Made by a program: the position numbers and the translations under genes. The notes beneath the pieces were generated by a model. That model did no database searches. It was not told the origin of the DNA and saw only the letters and a program-made list of their open reading frames with translations. Of a DNA stretch of 64,000 bases, positions 19,524 through 31,358 are shown piece after piece. Source of the DNA: Mycolicibacterium sp. ND9-15 (GTDB taxonomy: Bacteria > Actinomycetota > Actinomycetes > Mycobacteriales > Mycobacteriaceae); contig NZ_CP142362.1 in NCBI RefSeq assembly GCF_035918395.1, positions 285,501 to 349,500 of the forward strand. Reading direction: 5' to 3'. Every line of letters begins with the position of its first letter. The first letter of the stretch is position 1.

Positions 19524-20699
19524 TCAGAGGACGGCCAGTTCCTTGGGGAACCGGGTGAGCAAGTCTGCGGTCTGATGTCGCCGGCTACCCGGCTCCACGG
19601 TCTGATGTCGCCGGCTACCCGGCTCCACGGTCTGATGTCGCCGGCTACCCGACTCCGGGGCGCCGTCTCCGACGACGAGCGTGTCCTCGATACGGACGCC
19701 GCCACGGTCGGGCAGATAGACACCGGGCTCCACGGTCACCGCAGAGCCAGCAAGCAGTGTACCGACGGCTGCCCCGCTGATTCCCGGCGCTTCGTGGATT
19801 TGCAGGCCGACACCGTGTCCGAGGCCGTGGCTGAAGTTCTCGATGTAGCCGGCGTCGGCGATGACCTGCCGGGAGGCGGCGTCGACGTCCTTGAGGGCCA
19901 CGCCGGGAGCCAGTGCCTCGCGGCCGGCCCGCTGCGCGGTGGCCACCACGTCGTAGATCTCCCGCTGCCAGTCCGCGATCGGCGCGAGCACGAAGGTCCG
20001 GGTCATGTCCGAGTGGTAACCGCCGACCAACGCGCCGAAGTCGATCTTGACGAAGTCGCCGGCCGCCAGCACGGCATCGGTGGGCCGGTGGTGCGGGATC
20101 GCCGAATTCGGGCCGGCCGCCACGATCGTCTCGAAGGACGGGCCGTCGGCGCCATGCTCGAGCATCAGCGACTCGAGTTCGCGGCCGACTTCCTTCTCGG
20201 TCCGACCCGCGCGCAGCCCGCCGCGGTCGATGAGGTCGCGCAACGCCGCGTCCGCCGCCTCGCACGCCAGTCGCAGTAGTGCGACCTCGCCGGCGTCCTT
20301 GACTTCCCGCAGCGCCTCGACGGTTCCTGCGGCACGCACCAGTTCGGTCTGCTCACCGGCGGCCGTCTCCAACGCGGAGAACGCGTCAACGGTGACCACG
20401 TGACTCTCGAAGCCGAGTCGACGCACCCCGTCGGTCGCGGCGCGGTGCGCCAGATGGGGTCCGCATGCTCGCTCGATGACGATCTCGGCGTCGGGCGCCT
20501 GCCGGGCCGCTTGAGTGCGGTAGCGCCCATCGGTGGCGAGCACGGGCGTCTTCTCGTCCGCCCGAACCAGCAGGGCGGCGTTGGAGCCGGTGAACCCGCT
20601 CAGATATCGCACGTTCACCAGGTCCGATATCAACATGGCGTCGATCCCGGAGTTGGCGAGCCGCTCGCGCAACCGGTCCCGGCGCTGTGAAATAGTCAC
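19524..20699 (-). CDS. pepQ: Xaa-Pro aminopeptidase/dipeptidase (PepQ) with an expanded tandem-repeat linker
   Basis: A 391-residue pita-bread-fold metallopeptidase. Metal ligands are visible: D220 and D231 in [19 protein letters not shown], His in [16 protein letters not shown], Glu in TVEPGVYLP and Glu in RIEDTLVV. Between VVGDGAPE and the conserved [12 protein letters not shown] end it carries GSRRHQT three times with VEP spacers, encoded by a 30-bp tandem repeat. The M. tuberculosis protein has a different short linker at this point, so the repeat sits in a naturally variable loop. Start GTG at 20699. It precedes efp and nusB. Confidence 0.92.
   Translation of the reverse strand: MTISQRRDRLRERLANSGIDAMLISDLVNVRYLSGFTGSNAALLVRADEKTPVLATDGRYRTQAARQAPDAEIVIERACGPHLAHRAATDGVRRLGFESHVVTVDAFSALETAAGEQTELVRAAGTVEALREVKDAGEVALLRLACEAADAALRDLIDRGGLRAGRTEKEVGRELESLMLEHGADGPSFETIVAAGPNSAIPHHRPTDAVLAAGDFVKIDFGALVGGYHSDMTRTFVLAPIADWQREIYDVVATAQRAGREALAPGVALKDVDAASRQVIADAGYIENFSHGLGHGVGLQIHEAPGISGAAVGTLLAGSAVTVEPGVYLPDRGGVRIEDTLVVGDGAPESGSRRHQTVEPGSRRHQTVEPGSRRHQTADLLTRFPKELAVL
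19569..19658. repeat. Tandem repeat, three 30-bp units inside pepQ
   Basis: Units at 19569-19598, 19599-19628 and 19629-19658. The first two are identical, and the third matches for 22 bases and then diverges over its last eight. The unit contains TCTGATGTCGCCGGCTACCC. Thirty bases keep the frame, adding ten residues per unit at about residues 348-377 of PepQ. Confidence 0.95.
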
Positions 20700-20718
20700 G
20701 GTCGATGACGCTACTCGC

Positions 20719-20724
20719 TAAGGT
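20719..20724 (+). promoter_or_regulatory. Candidate -10 element for the small membrane protein
   Basis: TAAGGT ends eight bases before the ATG at 20733, giving a transcript that starts at or next to the start codon. It lies in the 33-bp gap between divergent pepQ and this gene. Confidence 0.4.
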
Positions 20725-20732
20725 GAGGCCCC

Positions 20733-21278
20733 ATGAGTAAGTGGTTGCTGCGCGGACTGGTGTTCGCGACCCTGATGGTGATCGTGCGATTGCTGCAGGG
20801 CGCGTTGATCAACGCGTGGGAAACCAGGGCGGGTCTGATCAGCGTCGTGCTGGTGGCGCTGTTCGCGCTCGCCGTGTTCGCTTGGGGTCTCGTCGACGGC
20901 CGGGCCGACGCCCGCGCCAACCCGGATCCGGACCGCCGCGGGGATCTGGCGATGGCCTGGCTGCTGGCCGGTTTGTTCGCTGGGATCGTCAGCGGCGCGG
21001 TGGCCTGGTTCATCTCGCTCTTCTACAAGAGCCTCTACGTCGAGGCACTCGTCAACGAGCTCACCACGTTCGCGGCGTTCACCGCGCTGCTGGTGTTCCT
21101 GATGGCGCTCGCGGGCGTGGCGCTCGGCCGCTGGCTCGTCGACCGCAAGGCCGACCAGTCGCCGCACCTGCACCATGCCGGCGACGAGGATCGTGCGGAC
21201 ACCGACGTGTTCGCGGCGGTCAGCCAGCCGGCCTCAGACGACTTCACCGAGGCCGCACCCCGCGAGGACCGGGCTTAG
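20733..21278 (+). CDS. B-4DMT family membrane protein (Rv2536-like)
   Basis: A 181-residue protein with four membrane segments (about residues 7-25, 35-55, 75-97 and 107-130) and an acidic, histidine-containing C-terminal tail of about 45 residues in the cytosol or periplasm. The family occurs next to pepQ/aro genes in mycobacteria and is annotated as a putative small transporter; no substrate is known. It is divergent from pepQ with a 33-bp gap, and probably leaderless. Confidence 0.75.
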   Translation: MSKWLLRGLVFATLMVIVRLLQGALINAWETRAGLISVVLVALFALAVFAWGLVDGRADARANPDPDRRGDLAMAWLLAGLFAGIVSGAVAWFISLFYKSLYVEALVNELTTFAAFTALLVFLMALAGVALGRWLVDRKADQSPHLHHAGDEDRADTDVFAAVSQPASDDFTEAAPREDRA

Positions 21279-21464
21279 AACCTGGCTTAGACCGCGTTCT
21301 GCTACTGAGCATTCGGCACCATCAGTTTCTCGTCCACGTCGTCCACGCTGAACAAGCACCGCACGGCGGGCAGATTACTCTGCACCCCGCAGCACCTGAA
21401 CGGTTATCCGCATATTCGCGGCCAGGCGCGATACTCTTAACCGGTTCTGGGGCAGGAGGAACAG

Positions 21465-24400
21465 GTGGGCCCTGGCGGAAGCGGTCTATCGATCGATGAA
21501 CTGCTCGACCGGGCGGTGCGCGCGATCAACGGCGGTGACCACGCGACTGCGACTGCCCTTGCCGGACAGGTGCTCTTGGTCGACCATGGCAATCCTGAGG
21601 CCGAGGACCTGCTCGCGGCGTCCGGGAAGCGCGGCGAGATTCGGCGGCTGACACTGATGTTCGTCGACCTGGTCGACTCAACGGTGTTGTCCACCCGGGT
21701 CGAACCAGAGACATACCGCGCCTTGGTGGGGCACTACCGTGACGAAGTGGTCCGGATCGTCGATCACTATGAGGGCCACATCAGTTCGACCAAGGGCGAC
21801 GGACTGCTGGCGATGTTCGGCCACCCCAGGGCGCACGAGGATGACGCACGGCGCGCCGTGACGGCAGGATTGGACATCATGCGGGCGGTGGCGGGGCTCA
21901 GCGAGCAGACCCAGCGCAGATTCGGTGTGGCCTTGAGCGTTCGCGTCGGCGTTCATCGCGGCGTGGTCTACCTCGACCCCGCCGAGAATGACGTGTACGG
22001 GTTCGCCGCCAACCTGGTGCAACGAATTCAGTCCCTGGCCGAGCCCGGCTCGGTCGCAGTATCCGATGCGACTGCCGCGCTTGTGGGCAACGCATTCGAA
22101 CTCGCCGCATGTCTGCCGACTCCGGTCAAGGGGGTGGACGAACCGGTTCGGTATCACCGTGTGCTCGCAGAACGATCACAGGCGTCGTCAGGTCGATCGG
22201 TGCCCCTGGTCGGCCGTCACCGCGAGCGAACGTGGCTGATGCAGACGTGGCAGCAGACGCGCGAGGGGCGGTCGACGTGCCGGGGCGTGGCGTTCCGTGG
22301 CGAACCCGGCATCGGCAAGACCAGGCTGGCCCATGCAGCTGCCGAACTGGTCGAGGAATCGGGCGGGACCGTCGTCGAACTCTTCGGTTCACCTCTGCAT
22401 ACCGACACAGGCCTGTACCCCGTTCGCAGACTCCTGGAACGTCATTGCGGCATCACGCGATTCACCGACGGCGCGGCAAGGTTGCGACTGCTGGAAGCCG
22501 AATTGGTAGCTCGCGGCGTGGATGCGCCGACGACGGTACCGCTGTTGGCGCCGGTCCTGGGTGTGGGGTCCGAACACGGCTATCGTCCGGCCGCGGTCGA
22601 AGGTCGTACGCTCTACGATCTGATCGGAGCGGCAGCGCACCGTTACGTGTCCGCATGCCTCGGCGACAGCGCAGGTCTTGTAATCGCCGAGGACGTGCAC
22701 TGGTTCGATCCGTCGACCATGGAACTGCTCAATTCGATACTCACCTCGGCCGAGGGTCGACTCCTGGTCGTGCTCACCGGACGGGAAGGTCCGTGGCTGA
22801 AGGCCGATTGGCCGATAGCGTGTTTCGAACTTTCGCCGTTCTCCGAGGAGGAGTCCAACACACTGATCGACACCCTCAACCCAACTGTGAGCGACGCGCA
22901 GCGGTCCGCAGTGTGCCGCCGGTGCGACGGGGTCCCGTTCTACATAGAGCATGTCGTGGCGGGGTTGAACGGGGCGGCGGGCGAAGAGCAGGTACCGGAG
23001 GCCCTATACGAACCGCTGTTGGCCCGCCTTCACACCCGTACGGACATTGTGCCGGTGGTGGAGGCGGCGGCAGTAATCGGGCGCAGTGGCGATCTCGCCC
23101 TTCTGCGTTCGGTGACAAAGGGTGAAGGCGAAATCGATTATGCGGTAGCCGAACTGGTCAAGTCTCAAATTTTCGAGCCCACGCGGGACGATCGCTGGCA
23201 ATTCCGTCACGAGTTGTTGCGAGAGGTCGCAATCGAACTCGCGCCACCTAGTCTGCAGCGGGAACTGCATGCCCGCGTGGCACGCGCTCTTGTGGAGGGC
23301 GCGACTGGAATCGAACCCGATTGGCGAGTCGTGGCGCGACACTACGAAGTCGCACAGCGGTTCGATGACGTGGTCGTTGCGTACCGGAAGGCGTGTGTCG
23401 ACGCCCGGCGGCGCGGAGCCGCCGCGGAAGCGTGCGGATATCTGACCAATGCCCTCAATCAGCTTGACCGCTGCGAACCGGGAGCCACGCGTGACCGAAC
23501 CGAGATAGCGATCCGCCTTGAACGCGGGTTCTTGATCGGGGCTGCTCACGGAAGTATGAGCGGTGACAGCCCAGCGGATTTCGAGCGGTGTCTGCAGATG
23601 ACAGCCTCCGGTGAATACGAGGACGAACTCTATGCGACGCTGACCGCACTGGTGAGCTATTACGTTCCTAGGGCCGAGTTGCGGCGGGCACATGACCTGC
23701 TGGACTCGATGGCCGGCCGAATCATCATCCAGGATCAACCATGGGGCTATGCCGCGATCAGGTCATCGCTGGGTTCCGTCACCTGGCTGGAAGGTGACTT
23801 CACGACCGCACGAGGGCATCTGTCGCAGGCGCTGGACCTTCTTTCCGCTGTCAAGCCGCGACAGCCAGACACCGCGTGGTGGGGAAACACCGACCCGATC
23901 TCTGGAGCGCTCACCTATCTGGCAATGACGGATGTGCTTTGTGGCGACCTCGATCGGGCCAAGGCGAACCTGGCTGAATCGGTACGCCATTGCGACAGCC
24001 TGGAATTCCCGCTGAACGCCTTCAATCGTGCCCACACATATTTCATGCAGGTGTGGGTAGCACTGGAGGCCGGCCAACTCAACGAGGCCGCGACACTCGT
24101 CGCTGAGATGCGTCAATGCACGGAAGAATCCGGCCTGGACTTGTGGCGGGTCGTCACCGCTGCACAGCACAGCATTGTCAAAGGGTTGGCTGCGCTCGGT
24201 GGCGGTGCCGACGCGCAGACGCTGGAGGTACGTGCGCAGAAGATTGCGCGGTTCGTCGATGGTTCGCGAATGATGCAACTGAACGTCTACCTCACCTTCC
24301 ACGACGGAATCATCGCACGCTTGCTGTTCGCCGCAGGCAAGCCGGATCCGGCGCGAGAGAGGTTGGACATGTCGTTACAGCGGGCGCACGAGACGGGAAT

Positions 24401-24656
24401 GCACTTCAATGACGCCGAGTTGATGCGGCTGCGCGCACACGCCCTGACTGATGCGCAATCGCGTCGGGACGCGCTCGCCGCCGCGCTTCAGCTCGCGCGC
24501 AAGCAGGGTGCGCCCCTGTTCGAATTACGCTGCCTGATCGATGCTTTCGATATTCACGGCGACGCAGCCCGTCCTGAGCTGGCGGACGCTGTCCACCGCT
24601 TTCCCGGCGACGCACGATGGCCCGAAATCGCATCTGCCGAACGGATACTGTCATGA
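21465..24656 (+). CDS. Class III adenylate cyclase / AAA ATPase signalling protein
   Basis: A 1063-residue multidomain protein. A class III cyclase domain spans about 60-235, with metal residues D68 (FVDLVDST) and D112 (KGDGLLAMFG), and N183 and R187 of the transition-state pair; the usual substrate lysine position is atypical. An AAA/NB-ARC-like ATPase domain begins near 247 with the P-loop GEPGIGKT (279-286) and Walker B-like VIAEDVHWFDP. A long helical, TPR-like region fills the rest. No LuxR helix-turn-helix was recognised at the C-terminus. GTG at 21465 follows AGGAGGAA. Its stop overlaps the next gene by four bases (ATGA). Ligand and output are unknown. Confidence 0.85.
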   Translation: MGPGGSGLSIDELLDRAVRAINGGDHATATALAGQVLLVDHGNPEAEDLLAASGKRGEIRRLTLMFVDLVDSTVLSTRVEPETYRALVGHYRDEVVRIVDHYEGHISSTKGDGLLAMFGHPRAHEDDARRAVTAGLDIMRAVAGLSEQTQRRFGVALSVRVGVHRGVVYLDPAENDVYGFAANLVQRIQSLAEPGSVAVSDATAALVGNAFELAACLPTPVKGVDEPVRYHRVLAERSQASSGRSVPLVGRHRERTWLMQTWQQTREGRSTCRGVAFRGEPGIGKTRLAHAAAELVEESGGTVVELFGSPLHTDTGLYPVRRLLERHCGITRFTDGAARLRLLEAELVARGVDAPTTVPLLAPVLGVGSEHGYRPAAVEGRTLYDLIGAAAHRYVSACLGDSAGLVIAEDVHWFDPSTMELLNSILTSAEGRLLVVLTGREGPWLKADWPIACFELSPFSEEESNTLIDTLNPTVSDAQRSAVCRRCDGVPFYIEHVVAGLNGAAGEEQVPEALYEPLLARLHTRTDIVPVVEAAAVIGRSGDLALLRSVTKGEGEIDYAVAELVKSQIFEPTRDDRWQFRHELLREVAIELAPPSLQRELHARVARALVEGATGIEPDWRVVARHYEVAQRFDDVVVAYRKACVDARRRGAAAEACGYLTNALNQLDRCEPGATRDRTEIAIRLERGFLIGAAHGSMSGDSPADFERCLQMTASGEYEDELYATLTALVSYYVPRAELRRAHDLLDSMAGRIIIQDQPWGYAAIRSSLGSVTWLEGDFTTARGHLSQALDLLSAVKPRQPDTAWWGNTDPISGALTYLAMTDVLCGDLDRAKANLAESVRHCDSLEFPLNAFNRAHTYFMQVWVALEAGQLNEAATLVAEMRQCTEESGLDLWRVVTAAQHSIVKGLAALGGGADAQTLEVRAQKIARFVDGSRMMQLNVYLTFHDGIIARLLFAAGKPDPARERLDMSLQRAHETGMHFNDAELMRLRAHALTDAQSRRDALAAALQLARKQGAPLFELRCLIDAFDIHGDAARPELADAVHRFPGDARWPEIASAERILS

Positions 24657-26356
24657 CATCTGTCGCTGTGCTAGGCGGCGGAGTCGCAGGCCTGACCGCA
24701 GCACACGAACTCGCCGAGCGCGGCTTCGCAGTCACCGTCCACGAGCGCAGGCCGGATGCGTTCGGCGGAAAGGCGCGCTCGATCCCTGTGCGGGGCTCGG
24801 GCAGTGGCGGGCGGCTCGATCTGCCTGGCGAGCATGGATTCCGATTCTTCCCCGGGTTCTACAAACACATCCCGGATACGATGGCGCGCACCCCGCACGG
24901 TCAGAAGACCGTTGCCGAGCACCTCGTCCCAACCACCCGGATACTGTTGGCGCAAGCTGACGGCCGCCCTGAGCTCATCGGTCTCGCCGAGCGACCCTCA
25001 TCGTTCGAGGACTTCACGGCCACGGCCGAATTCATCCGCAAGGCCGGCACAAGCCTGGGCATCAGCGGGCAAGAGCTCGCAGTCTTCATCGAGCGGCTGC
25101 TGACGCTGCTGAGTTCATGCGACGAGCGCCGGTTCGGTCAGTGGGAGAAGACGAGTTGGTGGGAGTACGTCGGTGCGGCGCAACGGTCCCCCGCGTTCCA
25201 GAAATTCCTGGCGGACGGCATGACCCGCACCCTGGTCGCCGCACGCGCGCGGGAACTGTCTGCGCGCACCGGTGGCCTGATCCTGTGCCAGCTGCTGTTC
25301 GACATGGTGCGCGCCGATGGACGGCTGTCCCGCGTACTCGACGGGCCGACGAGTGAGGTCTGGATCGAACCATGGACCGCGTATTTACGCGACCTCGGCG
25401 TGGATTTGCGCACCGGCTCCACGGTCACCGCAATCCAGTGTGACAGGCTGCGGGTCACCGGTGTGACCGTGGAAACCACTGCCGGTGTGGAGCCGGTCGT
25501 CGCCGACTATTACGTGTCCGCGATGCCCAAAGAACAGCTCGAGAAGCTGGTGTCGCCAGAGCTGCGGGCGGCCGACCCGGTCTTGGGCAGGCTGCCGCTG
25601 TTGGTCACTCGCTGGATGAACGGCATCATGTTCTATCTCGACCGGGATGTGCCGCTACAGCCGGGCCACGCTATCTTCATCGACTCCGAATGGTCGCTGA
25701 CCGCGATCTCGCAGAAGCAGTTCTGGCCCGACGTCAACCTCGAGCAGCGCGGCGACGGCCGAGTCGAGGGCATTCTGTCCGTCGACATCTCGGAGTGGCA
25801 ACGAGCGGGGAGGCTCTGCAAGAAGGTCGCAACCGAGTGCACTCCGGAGGAGATACGCGCCGAGGTGTGGGCCCAAATCGTCGCACATATCGACGACGGA
25901 TCACTCGACGAGCAGAACGTGATCGCGTGGTTCCTCGATCCGGCGGTCGTTTTCCCGAACCCGATGCCGGCGACCAACCTCGAACCACTGTTGATCAACA
26001 CCGCCGGGTCGTGGGCCAACCGCCCCGAAGCCGTCACCCGGATTCCCAACTTCTTCCTCGCCTCGGACTTCGTTCGCACGTACACGGACTTGGCAACCAT
26101 GGAAGGCGCCAATGAGGCGGCGCGACGGGCGGTCAACGGGATCCTCGACGCGATGGGTTGGCGGGGGCCGCGTTGCATGATTTGGCCATTGCAGGAGCCG
26201 GAACTATTCAAGGGCGCGCGCCTGGCCGACCGCGTGTTGTGGAGGCTGGGCCGGCAACCAGCCAGACCACCCGTCGCCGTCAACGCTGAAGGCGGACTGG
26301 AGCCGGCGGGACCGCTCAGCCGCGGACTGGCCGGACTGGCCCGCCTTTTCGGATGA
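24653..26356 (+). CDS. FAD-dependent oxidoreductase, phytoene desaturase / hydroxysqualene dehydroxylase-like
   Basis: A 567-residue flavoprotein. The N-terminal Rossmann motif is GGGVAGLTAAHELAERG (residues 8-24) with the following acidic ERRPD, GGKARS as in carotenoid desaturases, and GEHGFRFFPGFY. The C-terminal FAD motif is FLASDFVRTYTDLATMEGAN (about 485-505). The fold suggests desaturation or dehydroxylation of an isoprenoid, but no isoprenoid synthase gene is nearby. ATG at 24653 lies in ATGA overlapping the cyclase-ATPase stop, so the two are translationally coupled. Its 3' end overlaps the convergent DUF5995 gene by 41 bases. Confidence 0.8.
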   Translation: MTSVAVLGGGVAGLTAAHELAERGFAVTVHERRPDAFGGKARSIPVRGSGSGGRLDLPGEHGFRFFPGFYKHIPDTMARTPHGQKTVAEHLVPTTRILLAQADGRPELIGLAERPSSFEDFTATAEFIRKAGTSLGISGQELAVFIERLLTLLSSCDERRFGQWEKTSWWEYVGAAQRSPAFQKFLADGMTRTLVAARARELSARTGGLILCQLLFDMVRADGRLSRVLDGPTSEVWIEPWTAYLRDLGVDLRTGSTVTAIQCDRLRVTGVTVETTAGVEPVVADYYVSAMPKEQLEKLVSPELRAADPVLGRLPLLVTRWMNGIMFYLDRDVPLQPGHAIFIDSEWSLTAISQKQFWPDVNLEQRGDGRVEGILSVDISEWQRAGRLCKKVATECTPEEIRAEVWAQIVAHIDDGSLDEQNVIAWFLDPAVVFPNPMPATNLEPLLINTAGSWANRPEAVTRIPNFFLASDFVRTYTDLATMEGANEAARRAVNGILDAMGWRGPRCMIWPLQEPELFKGARLADRVLWRLGRQPARPPVAVNAEGGLEPAGPLSRGLAGLARLFG

Positions 26357-27323
26357 GCGACCGATTCCGGAATCGACGGTCCAGGTACCGCTCGTCCAGC
26401 GGGTCCGGCTGAAATGCCGCCTTGTCCAATGCCTCCAGGTGAGTGGCGATGTTGTGATTCTCGCGCGTGGCGATGGCATCCACTATGCGGGGAATCAGTC
26501 GGAAATATCGTGGCGGATCGAGGTACCAGGCCCCGAGCGCAGCGGCCCAGGACATCTGATTCACCGTTTTCTCGCGGGCCTTTTCGTGATTCATCGCCAG
26601 GCCGATGGCGAACAACCAGCCTGATTTCCGGAACTTGATCAATACCCTGCTGATGATCCCGATTTCGTTGGGTACCGCTCGGCGAATCCACAGCACCGCC
26701 GGCGAGAGTCCCTCAGTGACGCGGAGCATGCCGCGAATCTGTGTGGCCACCAGCGCGTTGATGAGTTGAAAATCGTGCTCGAACGCATCCATCGAATACG
26801 GCACCATCTCCGCGGTCGCTAGGCCCAGGTCGAAGTTTATGTGGGCATTCAGCCCAGCCACCATGTGCTGCAACATTGTCGACTGCCCGAGTTCCTGGCG
26901 CACGAGAGCGACCTCCCAGGGAAGGGTCAACCCGTCATAGTCGTCGGGACAGAAGTAGGCGTTCAATGCGTCGAAGTAGCGCTTCGCGAACACGGCATCG
27001 AACTGCTCCATCTGCGGCCGATCGCAAAACAGGCCTTCGTCAAGTGCGGCGCGAATCGCGACGGTGGACCGCTTGTACAGCACCGCGAAGTAACCGATGG
27101 TGCTCTCCTCACGGATCGCCCAATCGATGATCTGACCAAGATTGCGCACCACATCATCGATGTTGTTTGCTGGTCGCAGGGGCACCCACGGGACACGCGG
27201 AGATGGAGCGACGCGGCGAGCCGCCACCGACGGGCGCGCGCTCTCAGTGACTATGCGCTGCTGACCGCCTCGATGCGAGACCGTCGATATGGCGTCCTGC
27301 ACAGTTCTGTCCTGGGTAGTCAT
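26316..27323 (-). CDS. DUF5995 family protein
   Basis: A 335-residue soluble protein of unknown function. After a basic, Arg-rich N-terminal tail of about 45 residues comes a helical domain with EESTIGYFAVLYKRSTVAIR, FDAVFAKRYFDALNAYF and GLNAHINFDLGLA, the last a conserved His-containing segment of this family. No membrane span or signal peptide. It is convergent with, and overlaps, the FAD oxidoreductase gene and shares its island position. The DUF5995 assignment is from recall of the GLNAHINFDL signature. Confidence 0.65.
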   Translation of the reverse strand: MTTQDRTVQDAISTVSHRGGQQRIVTESARPSVAARRVAPSPRVPWVPLRPANNIDDVVRNLGQIIDWAIREESTIGYFAVLYKRSTVAIRAALDEGLFCDRPQMEQFDAVFAKRYFDALNAYFCPDDYDGLTLPWEVALVRQELGQSTMLQHMVAGLNAHINFDLGLATAEMVPYSMDAFEHDFQLINALVATQIRGMLRVTEGLSPAVLWIRRAVPNEIGIISRVLIKFRKSGWLFAIGLAMNHEKAREKTVNQMSWAAALGAWYLDPPRYFRLIPRIVDAIATRENHNIATHLEALDKAAFQPDPLDERYLDRRFRNRSLIRKGGPVRPVRG

Positions 27324-27433
27324 CGTTAGCGCACCACCTTCACTTGAGGCCGAACCGCCCGCCGAAGCGGTGTGGACGACTTAACGATGGCACCATTCGA
27401 TCTCGGTGACGTGAGTATCCGACTACCTGTGTT

Positions 27434-29574
<2,141 letters not shown>

Positions 29575-29575
<1 letters not shown>

Positions 29576-30798
29576 CAGCCGGACGCCTGCACCGGGTGCG
29601 CGCCGGACGGTTCGCGCTCCGCCACCGTGTGCAGGTAGTTGTCGATGTTGGCGCGCGTCTCGCTCAGCGAGTCGCCGCCGAACTTCTGCAGCGCCGCCCG
29701 GGCCAGCACCAGCGCCACCATGGTTTCGACGACCACGCCGGCCGCGGGTACGGCGCACACGTCGGAGCGCTGATGGATCGCGACGGCCTCCTCGCCGGTG
29801 GCCATGTCGACGGTGGCCAGGGCGCGCGGCACCGTGGAGATCGGCTTCATCGCCGCGCGCACCCGCAACGGTTGGCCGTTGGTCATCCCGCCCTCCAGGC
29901 CGCCCGCGCGGTTCGTCGATCGCATCACCCCGTCCGGGCCCGGGTACATCTCGTCGTGGGCCACGCTGCCGCGGCGGCGGGCGGTCTCGAACCCGTCGCC
30001 GATCTCGACCCCCTTGATCGCCTGGATGCCCATCACCGCGGCGGCGAGTTGGCTGTCGAGCCGGTTGTCTCCGCTGGTGAACGAGCCCAACCCGACCGGC
30101 AGGCCGTGGGCCACCACCTCGACGACACCGCCCAGTGTGTCGCCGTCCCTCTTGGCCGCCTCGATCTCGTCGATCATCGACTTCTCGGCGTCCTTGTCGT
30201 GGGCGCGCACCGGGCTGGCGTCGATCGCGGCCAGGTCGCCGGCGTGCGGCGGCGGGCCGACGTAGGGGTCCGACGCCCCGATCGAGATGACGTGCGAGAG
30301 CACCTCGACGCCGAGCGCCTCGAAGAGGAACGCGCGGGCGACCGTGCCGGCGGCGACGCGGGCCGCGGTCTCACGCGCGCTGGCGCGCTCGAGCACCGGA
30401 CGCGCGTCGTCGAAGCCGTACTTGAGCATGCCCGCGTAGTCGGCGTGCCCCGGCCGGGGCCGGGTCAGCGGCGCGTTGCGCGCACTTTCGGCCAGCTCGG
30501 CGGGATCGACCGGGTCGGGTGCCATCACGGTTTCCCACTTCGGCCACTCGGTGTTGCCGACCTCGATCGCGATCGGACCGCCCAGCGTGACACCGTGGCG
30601 CACCCCCGCCAACATGGTGACCTGGTCCTGCTCGAACTTCATCCGGGCGCCGCGGCCATACCCGAGACGGCGGCGGGCCAGTTGGCCGGCGATGTCGTCC
30701 GAGGTGACATGCACGCCCGCGACCATGCCCTCGACCACGGCCACCAGGGCGCGGCCGTGAGATTCACCAGCAGTGGTCCATCGCAACACGCGTCCCAT
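29575..30798 (-). CDS. aroC: Chorismate synthase
   Basis: A 407-residue FMN-dependent enzyme making chorismate. The signatures [42 protein letters not shown] and [12 protein letters not shown] are present, and [20 protein letters not shown] is the third family signature. ATG at 30798 gives MGRVLRW; GTG at 30789 would match the M. tuberculosis start more closely. Confidence 0.96.
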
Positions 30799-30923
30799 CT
30801 TCCCACGTCGGCCGTTCGGCCCCGAATCAGCCGATCACCCGCCGTCGGGGACCCGGTCGAGCTCGGCGCCGGCCTGCCGCTGCGCGGCCCTCCGGCCCTC
30901 GGCGCCCGGTACCTGGCTTGCCG

Positions 30924-31349
30924 CTAGATCGTCACCAACGCGGTTGCCACGGCGGCCGCCGAGCACATCGAGAGGCCGTGTGGGACAGTCGTTTCCCGGT
31001 GACAAGCGACCGCCACAACGGCCCACCCGGCGGTAACCAGTGGTGCCCCGAGCGCGGCGAGCGTCCAGACGTCGATACCGAAGGCGCCCGTCAGCGCACC
31101 GACGCCGATCGCGAGTTTGACGTCGCCCGCACCCATCGCCGCCGGCCGGAGCAGATGCACGCTCAGGTATACGGCGAACAGTGCGATGGCACCGATCAGC
31201 GCCGGAAGCCCGCGCCCGGCCACAGCCGCAGCGGTCAGAATCACGAACGCACCCGGCATGGTCAGCCAGTTCGGCAGCCGCCGCCTGCTGACATCGAACA
31301 CGCTCAGCGCCACCAACCACGCCAGCACCACGCCGCCCGCGACCCCCAC
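30924..31349 (-). CDS. Short A24 family prepilin peptidase-like membrane protease (Rv2551c-like)
   Basis: A 141-residue membrane protein. The two catalytic aspartates of type IV prepilin peptidases are visible: D19 in VFDVSRRRLPN and the Asp in the signature GAGDVKL. It lacks the N-terminal methyltransferase half of full-length PilD. About five membrane helices. No pilin gene lies nearby; in mycobacteria the same gene also sits in the aro operon. Start GTG at 31349, nine bases after the aroE stop. Confidence 0.8.
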   Translation of the reverse strand: MGVAGGVVLAWLVALSVFDVSRRRLPNWLTMPGAFVILTAAAVAGRGLPALIGAIALFAVYLSVHLLRPAAMGAGDVKLAIGVGALTGAFGIDVWTLAALGAPLVTAGWAVVAVACHRETTVPHGLSMCSAAAVATALVTI

Positions 31350-31358
31350 AGACCGACA

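Noticed and set aside
19508..19723. An N-terminal extension of EF-P containing repeated [10 protein letters not shown]
   Set aside because: It is the other-frame translation of the pepQ tandem repeat on the same strand. EF-P of normal length starts at GTG 19507.
23303..23325. A tRNA T-arm-like string (GGAATCGAACCC, minus strand GGGTTCGATTCC)
   Set aside because: It lies in the cyclase-ATPase coding region, and no acceptor stem or anticodon arm can be built around it.
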